From positions 1 through 34,193 of the forward strand of contig JAWQRN010000205.1 of NCBI GenBank assembly GCA_033557685.1: 34,193 nucleotides of DNA. The letters run 5' to 3'. This document shows positions 1 to 10,900 of the stretch, piece after piece (position 1 is the stretch's first letter; the number at the start of each line of letters is the position of its first letter). Origin of the DNA: Sperchopsis tessellata. Its lineage: Eukaryota > Arthropoda > Insecta > Coleoptera > Hydrophilidae. Below the pieces are notes generated by a model. That model was not told the DNA's origin, searched no databases, and saw only the letters and a program-made list of their open reading frames with translations. The position numbers and the translations under genes are program-made.

Positions 1-291
1 GCGTTTAGTTGGCAAATACTTTCGCATGCGGCTTACTTACCAGACTTGGCTTCATCCGATTACTACTTATTTGCATCAATGGGACACGCACTTGCTGAGC
101 CGCGCTTCACTTACGAAAATGACTCGATGATTGGTTTACCTCAAAAGAGAAACAATTTTTTTGGCATGGCATCCACAAATTGTGTAGCTAGCGATGGGTA
201 ATACTTTGAATACAATATTTATTACCATTTTCATACAATAATTGTTTATTTTCTATAAAAAAATTCCGGTTTCATATTTACAGACCTGGTA
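1..291 (+). mobile_element. mariner relic, 3' end of transposase with right TIR
   Basis: The opening frame reads HAAYLPDLASSDYYLF then HALAEPRF, the conserved end of mariner-family transposase (PDLAPSDYHLF type, including a catalytic Asp). Further on, ASDG, a TAA, then YFE corresponds to the usual ASDGxYFE C-terminus with an in-frame stop, and a frameshift precedes it (FWHGIHKL in another frame). The 3' end, ttccggtttcatatttacag followed by acctgg, is a mariner-type terminal inverted repeat ending at 289, with TA at 290-291 as target site. The 5' part lies outside the window. Non-functional. Confidence 0.85.
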
Positions 292-1197
292 TATTTGTAA
301 AATAAAAAATTATGGCGCAAACTAGGCTTTTTAGGCAAACGTAGGTAAAACTAACCGAAAAAATTATAAAACGTACTTTTAACAATAAAAAACAAAATTT
401 CAGCGAGGCCAAAAATGAAAAAGCATCAAAGGCGGTTTTGATGACTATTTCAGTTTTAAGGATTAAATATAAAAGTCGGTTTTAACCGATTTTATAAAAC
501 CGGTCTCGAGTCCCTCTACTATGCATCCAGTTATTTTGTTGTTTGAATAACATTGCTGTTTCAGTTCAGTGAACAGCTGTTTGCCCTATATGTGAACAAT
601 TATTTTTACAAATGAAATACTTATGTGATGATGCAAGTTAATTACTACTTAAAGTTATTTAAAACTTACCAAATTTAGTAAAAAAAAATAATATTAAGGT
701 CAGTAAAATTTTTAAATATCATATACAGATTATTTTATTGACAGATATTGAAAATCTTATTTAAAACACTGAGCACAAAATTTTTAAAGCATGCGATTGC
801 TGACTGAAGAAAAAGGTTTATGAGTTTTAAAAAGGGAAGGTCAACAATCAATGTAGTATAATAATTTTAATCATTTTCTATGAAAAATGTTGATATTTTC
901 TTTCAACATGGTTATCAACTAGAATAAACAGACTCGTATTGTTTTGAACCTCTGAAATCTAACTATAAATGTTGTTTCTAATAATGAAGATATAGTTAAA
1001 ATTGAAGCTGCATCATATTCACATTAGTTTTTACTTACGATTTTCCTAATATGAATAGATGTAAATTGTTTGAAGCTTTATGTCTCAAGTATGAAGGTAT
1101 CAGAAACAAATCATTAAAAAATGTAAGTAATTATTTGACTTAAAAAATAATCTAAAACTGAATAAAATAGAATGTACTTTCCTTAAAAAATAATATA
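292..1197. other. Unannotated AT-rich stretch
   Basis: I see no coding exon, transposon protein or RNA gene here. A search for a Met-only exon of CanB2 (ATG directly before GT) gave no convincing candidate. Confidence 0.4.
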
Positions 1198-1487
1198 GCG
1201 TCTCGATTGCTCAGTGGCTAAGCACTAGGCTACTAAGCATAGGGTCTCAGGTTTGACACTTTAGTGAGTATGGAAAAGTCTTTGTGATTCTCATCTTCCA
1301 GGAGGGATGTAAAACTGTTGGTCTCGTGTATTGTAGGTAAATGAAGACCCTGTGCACGTAAATTATCCCAATTCCAGTTGGAACACTGGATTCGGCAAAA
1401 TTTCCAGGTATGGGATCTTAATCCCTGGCGTTAATGATTGGCCATAGCAGGGGAAATAGGCTGACTTTAAATAAACGAACAAACAAA
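1198..1487 (+). mobile_element. tRNA-derived SINE (family A)
   Basis: The head has an A-box-like ttgctcagtggc (1207-1218) and a B-box-like ggtttgacac (1250-1259), spaced as in a pol III type 2 promoter. It resembles a tRNA but has no acceptor-stem closure. The body continues to a 3' tail, gcaaaatttccaggt...ctttaaataaacgaacaaac, which recurs in diverged form at about 26090-26216. The shared tail marks a SINE and not a tRNA gene. Confidence 0.7.
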
Positions 1488-1816
1488 ATTAAAAAGTAAT
1501 AGATGAAATGAATTTGCATCTATAAAAATTAAGCTGTTCAAAATCCAAAAATTCAGTTGTAGGTTGGAAATTACATGATCTGCAAATGATTCAACACAAG
1601 CAGCTTAGGAACAGCATATTATGTAAAAAAAAAATTGTATTGATTACATTGATTAAACTATGGAATAAGTATATTTAGTTTCACATTAGGTCCTAGTCTT
1701 AGGGCGGAGACTTTAAAGAATTATTAACATGATATATATGTGAACTAACTTGTAGGAATATAATATTGATCAGTTAAATGTAATATACTTCCAAGGACAT
1801 TATCTAAATGAATGTT

Positions 1817-2186
1817 ACTTCCGGGTGGAAACCGTGTAGAGGCTCAGATAAGTGTCGACCTTTCATTCACAGTTGCAAGGGACATTTTCATTTTAACAAA
1901 ATGAACTAGCGCACTCAAGTTCTTCATTGAAGTAACATCACTCTCTTGGAAAATGTCCCTTGCAACAGTGGACGAAACATTGGCACTTGTCAGAGCCTCT
2001 ACACAGTTTCCACCGGGAAGCAAAATTCATATTGATCGGTTATTAATCATTAAATGTAATAGACTTCCACGGTTATTATCTGTACAAATGTTGTTTCCGG
2101 GTGGAAAGCGTGTAGAGGCTCTGACAAGTGCGGATGTTTCGTCCACTATTGTAAGGGACATTTTCAAGGCGAGTAATGTTACTTCA
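1817..2186. repeat. Palindromic/tandem repeat, 1.5 units
   Basis: A forward arm (1817-1893, TTCCGGGTGGAAA... to ...GCAAGGGACATTTTCA) is followed by its diverged inverse (1928-2023) and by a second forward arm (2091-2186). The sequence before each forward arm is also similar (gatcagttaaatgtaata near 1767; a diverged version near 2035), which gives a tandem period near 270 bp. The 87-codon open frame at 1953-2216 and its antisense partner come from the palindrome and are not genes. Confidence 0.75.
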
Positions 2187-4090
2187 AAAAATGAATTCAC
2201 TGCACAGTGCAAATGATTTTAACTTGGTCAGTTAACTAAACAGTTTGCTTCAAGGTTTATATTTGGCCGTGAGCCTGAATTGTTCATGGATTAATAATTA
2301 TTACGATTCGAGTTATGTTGCAAATTACTGAATATAATTTTGTCCTTACCTGGCTTTGAGATTGCAATAAGTTTTACGCATTTCCATTCAGTGGGAAAGT
2401 AGCATTTTATGATGCAAGCATTAAAAAGCATACATATAGGTCAATTGGACTATACACTTTTTGATCAAATTTTTTATTAATTTGTTTTGAAGTTTATCTT
2501 GGCTAAGAACTATGTTGGGTTTTTTCAGATTTGACTAAAGAAAATATTTCACTGAAACTTGCTAAAGTTTCCATTAGAGGTTGCACATGTTCTAATTCGT
2601 TAACTGTCTCCGCAACTGGTTGGTTGAATAGTTCATCTGACATTTGGTCTGATGTGAACTTGTGACTCATTTAGAATTTTTTTACTATAGCTGAATTAAC
2701 CAATGGGTTGTGTTGAGGATGGGGCTATACTTTGTATTTTATTTTACATATTGTTGATGGTATAATGCAGAGATTTTTTTACCAGATTTTATGTTGACAA
2801 GTGTTTCGCTCCAGAAGTTATTTCTATGCTATTCTGACAATATACGAGTAAGGTGGGTTGGGTAATTGTAGTCCCTATGGTACAAATCATCCGTGGTACG
2901 TTGAAAAATACGAGTTGCATTTCTTTTGAGGTTTATAATTAATATAACCTGAAATGTTTTATTTATGTTTTTTGGATGGGGTTTGCAGAACAGCAGTTTT
3001 TATAGAATTTTCATATACGTTTTCAATGTAGGTCTATTGCATCCATAGGGTGAAGATTAAGATTAATTATTATGTTAGAGTTTATTGAGTTACGAAATTG
3101 TGGCCAGTTGGTATATATAGTTTTTATGTAGGACCTGACCCTGAAGTCAGTTGAAGAGTGTCTATAAGATCTAGTATCAAAAGGCAATATAAGTAATACC
3201 ATTTACAAAATGACTAATAAAAAAGGTGATTATTTACAAAACTTATATGAGCAAACGATACTTCAAATTAACTGGTTTGAAAAATACATTACATTGTCAA
3301 AGGCAATCAATTTCTTAATCTGCACTATATTCAACATTTAAAAAAATTAGCAAGCCTTATTTTTTATTTGTTTTTCTTGTGTGATCATTATATATATTTT
3401 TTCTATTCTATACATAAAGCATAAAATTAATTTTTTCATTCAGAGAATCGAAAATAACCAACTAGTCAAATGTAAAAATACGTTTATGTACAAGTTTTTA
3501 ATAGTCTTTTCTCTCTTTGTTCAAATTTTTCCAGATTTCTTGAATCTTTTAATAGATTTAATAGATATTTAATACGTTCAAAAGGAATCGTACTCAATAC
3601 ATACGTAATATTAAATTATTTTTCTTTCAAATGAGTATATCTAAAATTTAAACGTATAAAATTACCCCTCATGGTGTACTATTCGTGATATACATTTATT
3701 TCAATTCCTTGTAAAACTTCAGCACAATTCATTCTTATTTATATACATATTCCATTCAAACTTTCTACTAAGACTCCAAAACTATTATTTAAAATTTAAT
3801 ACAAATTTATCTTCAGCAAACTACTATGCAGATTTTTTTACCTTTTGTTAAAATATCATTTTTCTCAAGTCAATTTTTTCCTTAACTCTCCTAGATTTCA
3901 ATCTCAAGTAATAAATCAGTCAGGTAGCTATTATGTTGTAAACAAGGCAAATATTAGAAATCAGCATGCAACGTAAACAATATAATGTGAAAACTGTGCT
4001 TTCTGCTATAAGTAAATAAAATGGTTACGTATATTTTAGATACACTACAGCTGAAATTTCTGTTAAAAGTCTAACCTTTAGATGATGAAT

Positions 4091-4147
<57 letters not shown>

Positions 4148-4150
4148 GAG
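2187..4150. other. Unannotated AT-rich stretch, part of region upstream of CanB2 exon 2
   Basis: Long homopolymer runs and short spurious open frames; no recognisable exon or transposon protein. An (AT)n microsatellite of about 47 bases ends it at 4097-4143. Confidence 0.4.
4096..4143. repeat. (AT)n microsatellite
   Basis: Uninterrupted TA/AT dinucleotides. It abuts the left inverted-repeat arm of the MITE-like element that follows. The open frame reading Tyr-Ile repeats is an artefact of the repeat. Confidence 0.9.
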
Positions 4151-4159
4151 CAAATAGTT

Positions 4160-4431
4160 TTGTAACACAAGCACTCCATCATCAGGTACTAAAAAGAAGA
4201 AAAATGCAGTTAATATACATGGAGAAAGATTACATTTCCCCTACTGGTTTGATACTGATGTCATTCCTCAGAACACTGTATGAAAGTTTTCTTCCTGGTC
4301 TAGTTTCCACTGTTGATTGCTGGTGCCATTCACAGGTTTATTTACCTTTGTTGAGTAGCTATCTTCATGTATATTAACTGCTTTTTTCATTTTTTTAGAG
4401 TCTAATGATGGAGTGCCTACACTCTGCAACC
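4160..4431. mobile_element. MITE-like element with imperfect TIRs
   Basis: GCACTCCATCAT (4171-4182) is perfectly complementary to ATGATGGAGTGC (4405-4416). The match extends with mismatches on both sides, including an A-rich inner flank (actaaaaagaa against ttttttttagagt). The interior has no coding capacity. Target duplications are obscured by the adjacent AT repeat. Superfamily not assigned. Confidence 0.4.
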
Positions 4432-4915
4432 GGACGCTTTAATTACTTATAGAAATAATTAAAGATTGTGGAAGATATCTTGTTTAATTGGCAAGCAAGG
4501 AAGATATACATAAATTAATTAATATCTTCCAAGAAATCAAAAGTGGCCTCAAATTTGCAAGCCCACTGCAATATTACTTTCTATTCTGATCTGTCTGATC
4601 ATTTATATCTGTGCAGCTTAAACAAACATGTAACTGTGCCTTTAGATTCTCAAAATATACACATTCATGTACTTTTTTTTTACGTTGTTTGCGTCAATCC
4701 AGTTTTACTTCTGCTACTAGTTATTTAATCGTAGTAAATGCACATGTTGATTGAAATTATTTAGAGAAGCTGGATCAATATTTTACTTTAATGTAATGTT
4801 GGTTTTAAAATTGTGATAGTAGTAGGTTAAGACAATATCCTGTTACTCAGATTACCAGTGACCTAAATCCTTTTGGCAGTTTTTACACTTAATAATAGCT
4901 ATTCTTTGTTTTCAG
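4432..4915. other. Unannotated sequence before CanB2 exon 2
   Basis: Presumably intron 1 of CanB2. No element or exon recognised; the pyrimidine tract and ttttcag acceptor end it. Confidence 0.4.
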
Positions 4916-4955
4916 GGTAATGAAAGCTCTCTACCCATGGAGCTATGCTCAAACT
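4916..4955 (+). CDS. CanB2: CanB2 coding exon 2: N-terminal myristoylation segment
   Basis: Forty bases follow a pyrimidine-rich acceptor (ttttcag) and end at gtaagt. They encode Gly2 to Asn14 (GNESSLPMELCSN) and the first base of Phe15. The exon opens directly on the Gly codon, so the initiator Met must come from an upstream exon ending in ATG (or spliced so as to yield it). An internal ATG at 4937 would lose the myristoylation glycine and is not the preferred start. Confidence 0.9.
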
Positions 4956-7900
4956 GTAAGTGTATTACATTTTTAAATTTCATGTTCATTAATTTAATAA
5001 ATTATACATGTTTGAATGTACACATCTTTGTTTTAGTTGATGCCGATGAGATACGACGTCTCGGAAAAAGATTTCGTAAGTTAGATCTCGACAACTCTGG
5101 TGCTTTGAGCATTGATGAATTTATGTCATTGCCCGAACTGCAACAAAATCCGCTAGTTCAACGTGTTATCGATATATTTGATGCTGATGGAAATGGAGAA
5201 GTGGATTTTAAAGGTAATTAATACTTGCATTTTGGATAAATATTAATTCGCTTATCATATTGCCATAAATTATAATCAGCAGTTTAACAGGGCCAAAAGA
5301 AAATAAAGCATACCCTATTGAATTAAATAATTATTTTTTAATACTCGCAAATCCATACAAAATATAAATATTAATGAAGAAAAGGCTTTCATCCCCCTTA
5401 AAAATACAAAAAAAGGATAATTTGCAGTTATTTACAAAAGAGTACTTGTTGAAATAGAAATTATAAGCGCAACAAACTAACTTAAAACAAAAACCAGCTA
5501 GGATTGTCATGACCTGATTGAGGAACTGTTAAGGATAATAATTCTTTACTTTCACTATCAGTATGTGTTAACATGCATTTTTCCAGACTTATTAAATACT
5601 AAGCCTGACTAATTTGCAAAAAAAGGATATATAGCTTGAAAACTTTATATGAATGGTGAAAAATTATAGAAACTTAAGAACATTATTATGCCTTTAGACC
5701 AAAACGGTATACATAAAATACATGTTTCTAAATTTCAACAATCTAATATAAATCATTGACAGAAAAAAAATATAAAAAAACAAATTCTGCATGTTGTTTT
5801 GAAAATGTTTCCAAAATTTTAAAGTCATATCCATAGCACCATCACTTTAAACTAAGAAGTTCACTGGTATGCGTATGTATATATTCATACATGCACACAC
5901 ACACCACGGAAATAAAAAACTACAAAAAAAACCGTTTATAATTAATTTCTGAAACAAATTCAGCACAAACAAAAACACAAAGCCCGAGTCAAAAGTCAAC
6001 AATGTGATCAGATCAACTCAACGAGATCTCAATATTCTCCACTGTGTAAAAACAAACTGCCAACAGAAGCATCATTAGCCTCCTCTTAAACAAATTAATT
6101 GTCGGTGCGCACTTAATGTGGTTTGGAAGTCTGTTAAAAATAGATACGGATTTGCAAAAAGTACTCTTAAGATATTTGCTCTTTCGTGGCATTTTAGACC
6201 TTAGAAAATCGCAATTTCTCGTAGGGTAGGTATGAGTTCACTGTGTTGAAAAGATATACTAACATAAAGAACACATATTAAGAAGGGACAGTTAACACAC
6301 CCAAACTTTTAAAAGTCTCTCTACAAGATGTTCGACTAGTGAGATGACACATTGTTCGAATTGCTCTTTTCTGCATTTTAAATACTAAAATCGATTGTGA
6401 AGACCCTCCCCAGAATTGTATCCCGTATCAAATTAGGGATTCTAAAGATCCATGGATACGTCTTATTAGATTATTAATTAATCCATTTTTAAAGAAGTTT
6501 ATACTAAACAGAGTATTTAATAAAAGATTGGACATAAACTTAAAAATTTTAAATGGAAACATATTTCTTGATGATGATCTTAAATTCTACTCAAAATAGG
6601 CTTGAGAAGGGTATATATACTATTATCGTATTTATCAACTTACTTACCCCAACATAAAGTATAATTAAAAGTATACATTTTTTAAATTTTATTCAAAAAT
6701 GCCATTTTGTTGACTTGAATATAACATTGTCAAACTAATTTTAAGTAGGAATCAAAATTATGCCATATTTTTTGACGATAATATGCACTATAGTAAAAGA
6801 CGCACCCAAAACTTATGAGACTATTTTCAAGAAATCATACGTTACTTACCTTTGGACTATAAAAGGCGCTTTTATTTTAATCCATTAATGCCTAGTAAAA
6901 AACAAAACTTTTCAGAACTTTTTTTTTTTTATAAATTTATATAGACTATAATAATATATTTAAATAGAGATTAGGGCTAACGTTAGTGTGGGTTACAGTG
7001 TGGTTTAGAGGTTATAAGAATGGGTTTCCATAAGAGCATTTACATTCAAGCTTAGTGTAATTGTAGTTGGTATTGGTAGTGCAGAAGTTTGCAAACTTCA
7101 AACTTTCTACACTAAGTTATTATAACAGCCAATCAGATTCCTTCACATACTGTTGATGTTTTGACTTACGTACACAACAATAACCTAACATTTTTGTGTT
7201 ACATACATATATTATATATTACACTAATTTTTCTGCACTAATCTCTACCTAAATGGGCCTTAAATCTAACATAATATGCAAATAAAATTGAATTTTTTTA
7301 ACATTTAGAAAAAAAAAACAGATATAGAGTTTACTTTGTGTGATTAACTTTGAAACAATCATGTTCAATACATAGTGTTCTACTGGAAAACTTTTTTGGA
7401 TAGTGACAAGAAGTATCTTGAACAGCGCTGAGAGGAAGTAATGGTTTTTTGGTAGTTACATTTCTTTTTGAGAGTAAGTATGAGCTTGTGACATATCTTG
7501 TAAGTTCAAGCTGTGCACGCATTTATCATGCTGTGGTTTATCATATGGGTAAATAACACTCACCAACATTATTTTCCCCATATGGCAATACAATAGGTGT
7601 TTAAATTTTGGTCATTCAAATCCACACCTCTCATTTTAACTTTTACATGCGGCTCCATAAACACAAAATTTGAAGCCGTTGTACATATGTTATATCTACT
7701 CATTTACCTACAAGCATTTGATTATTCTCATTAAATCTTTAATCAAAATATCCTCGTTTGGTTTTTTTAAGCCTTTGTTATTATCAATAGAACATTTTTT
7801 CAGTTGATTTTCCTTGAATGTGCCTGTTGCTCTTATTTTCTTATCTTTTAGAAGTACTAAAGTCAAAATAATTGTCAAAATAGACCACATGTTCTTCAGG

Positions 7901-10900
7901 GAATTCCAATTTTTCCAATAAAGATAACACGATCTTCGTCCCAAGAGTTTCTGTAGTGCTATACTGGTTAGTATTCTTAGCTGCTAATAAATTACTTAGA
8001 CAAATGTGAAAAAATCCCCACTGCAAAAGCTTATTGTTTAAAATTTTCATCTATGTTATTATCAGCCAAATATAAATATATTTATTTCGAGATACCTATT
8101 TCTGCTCATACTCATATCTTTTTCAAGAGACCATCCTATCTTGAGGTAGCTAGTGATATCCGATCAAATTATTTGCCGTATTGAAAATCACTTGACTGGG
8201 TACATCATGAGGAATTGCTATTCTCTCAAGATTATTTTCGTCATATTCGTCTTCATCAATCAAATGATCTGGTTCTGGAGGCAAAAGAACAATATCTTCC
8301 TCATCCTTATTATAATTCAAAGCTTCCAAAGCCTCGGGACGATTGTTGAACCATAAAAGGTCTTTATGCCAATTTTAGGATGATTTACATTCATTTCTGA
8401 AAATAAATAACATAGATTACATAAAAGCCCATTGTACTCAATTGGTACAGTGAAATGTTTTAAAACCCTGTTTTTCCAGTATCTTTCATTTTTGCATAAA
8501 TTTAATTTAGAAATAATCTCCTAATTATATTGAAGTGAATCTAATTGAAAAATTGAAAATTTGTATTAATATGAAACAATTATAAGTAATAAATGAGCCT
8601 ACTACTACCTCTATTCATATTTAAATAATTTACATCAAAGAGTGCATTGAGCCATGAAACCAATTCTGCTGACAGATGTTGCTTGTAGCACTTCTTGAAA
8701 TTTATTTATAAGAAAAAAACTGCTTAGATGGCACTACTAGGTATAAAATGGCATGTAAACAAAAGAGTAAGGGAATGGATTAAGTTGTGTTAAAAAGTTT
8801 GTCCTATGATCTGAAAAATATAGTTTAAAAATAATCTAAGTTCATATCCAATATTTTACTATAGACACTCTGTGTATAGTAGCAAATATCCAAGCATTTT
8901 TTCTAAAAACTTTTTTAGTAAGAATTGCGATGTATGAATAGTATTTCCAGGAGGAATCTGCACAGAGGCTCTAAAAAGTGCTGACGTTGCGTTTATTTTT
9001 GCAAGGGACATTTTCAAGGCAAGTGATGTTACTCCACAAATTAACTCAACTTACTGATTCGTTGAAGTAAGATCACTCACCTTGAAAATGCCTATTGCAA
9101 CAGTGGACGAAAGTCCTATTACATAAAAAGAATAAGGAATTTTTTTCCATACATTTGACAAACACTATATATAATGAATTTTATTTCTTAAGATTATTCT
9201 ATTAGAATTTCCTTGTGTATAACCATTAGTTTGTTATAGTTGTTTTAAGCAGTACTAACTGCATAACATGCAGATGTATTTCTAAGCATAATATAATTTT
9301 ACATCCTACAGTTCATACTGCGTTTGAAGCTAGATTACTGCTGTTGAAACAACAATCTAAAAATAGATTTCAATTGGGACTTGTTTTATGGACTGCTTTA
9401 CATTTCTGTGGTTTGACACGGTCTTGTGTAAATCTGTTTTATTGCTGTAAATGTTTGCTCTTCTAACAAGTCGTAAACATTTTATTTAGCTTTGCCTGGA
9501 TAATATTAAACTATGCTTTTATTCTATGGTTTTACAGAATTCATTCAAGGAGTCTCGCAATTCAGCGTCAAAGGAGACAAGCTCTCCAAGCTACGCTTTG
9601 CTTTTAGAATCTATGATATGGATAATGACGGGTTCATTTCCAATGGAGAACTTTTCCAAGTAAGTTTTTGTCACTTCTAATATCTTAATATTTGATGCAT
9701 TTAAAGTAACTGCTGCCTCTTTATGACTACCTAGATTAATTTATTTTATTGCTCTACATACATTAAATTGTATACAGGGTACTCTTCAAAGAAAATTGGC
9801 AAAATTTACTTTTAAATAATTTTTTATTTAGCAAATCATTTATATTTTCGTTCCTTCTTTTTATAGAACAAATATTTGGGAAATAGAACATTCTTGTAGT
9901 TACTATTTATAGATTATGCATTCATCAGTTAATACCAGAAAATATGAGCATGTTCTTCTTGTATTTTAAAAAACTGACATTTGAATAGTAGCTATAAGTA
10001 TACACTAAGTCCTATGCATTTGTGGCACATTAAAGGAATAAACATACAACTAATTTTGAAATTTATATTACAAGGAACAGCTAATGAATTACCATTTGGA
10101 AGAGATTTTAACAATATTAAACAATAAACTGGTGGCTTCCTACATTCTGGTTGATTCTTCTAAAACATATGACCGTGCGAATTAATAGATTCTTCTAGAA
10201 AAGCTCAATACGTATGGTGTATTCCTCATGAATTATTAGCAGATTATGTTGCAAATCAACAGGTTTATACTGAGCTGAGAGATGACGGCCGTAAAGTACA
10301 CAGATCTCTGCCTATCGTCTCTAAAATGTGTGTTACTTAGGGTTCAATTGTGGGCCTCATAGTCTTCATACTCTTTGAAAATGATAACAGCATAGCAACA
10401 AATAGCAAAACATTTTTGTATACAGGAGACACCAGAGTAATTTTTAATGGATATAAAAAGCACACAATAAAACTGTCCTGATTTTACTCAACACGTACAG
10501 TGGAAACAAACTTATAATGAATGTCAAAAAACAAAACATCTAAAACAGTGAAATGTCAATTAATATGAACAAAAAATTTTTAGTGACAAGTTTTTTTCTT
10601 GGAGTCACAATTGGTAATCATCAGGATTGAAAATGTCACGTAGAAATTCTACATAAGAATTAGTTTTTTACGAGAAAGTTATCTAGAATATTAAGTGTTG
10701 ACTCTGCTTTAATGGCTTACTGTGCGTATGTGGAATCTAGACAGCAATATAGTGTGGACTCCGTTGATGTCAATCATCTTTTCATCATGTAGAAAATATA
10801 TCATGTATCACAAAAGTATTTAATTTCACTAAAACAGAAAATTCTTACCATATCTGGAATTTTTATTCTAGAGACTGTAATATTTATAACATTAGCTTTC

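Noticed and set aside
1924..2010. Hammerhead-ribozyme-like pattern in the reverse arm of the palindromic repeat: GTCC, 11 bases, GGACGAAAC, a short ACA/TGT stem, then GTC.
   Set aside because: The essential CUGAUGA core before stem II is absent; every copy has a TTGAAAAT-like sequence there, and stem I cannot be formed beyond about four pairs. A covariance-model search for hammerheads over 1800-2200 and 8940-9120 would settle it; a significant hit would overturn this rejection.
1953..2216. 87-codon plus-strand open frame and its 61-codon antisense partner.
   Set aside because: Both arise from the inverted repeat, which gives similar peptides on both strands. No domain, and the second copy of the repeat is not open.
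4090..4377. 95-codon frame beginning with a Tyr-Ile repeat.
   Set aside because: The start is the AT microsatellite and the rest is MITE interior.
4937..4955. Internal ATG as CanB2 start.
   Set aside because: It would drop Gly2 and six further conserved N-terminal residues; the upstream frame starts exactly at a splice acceptor with the conserved GNE sequence.
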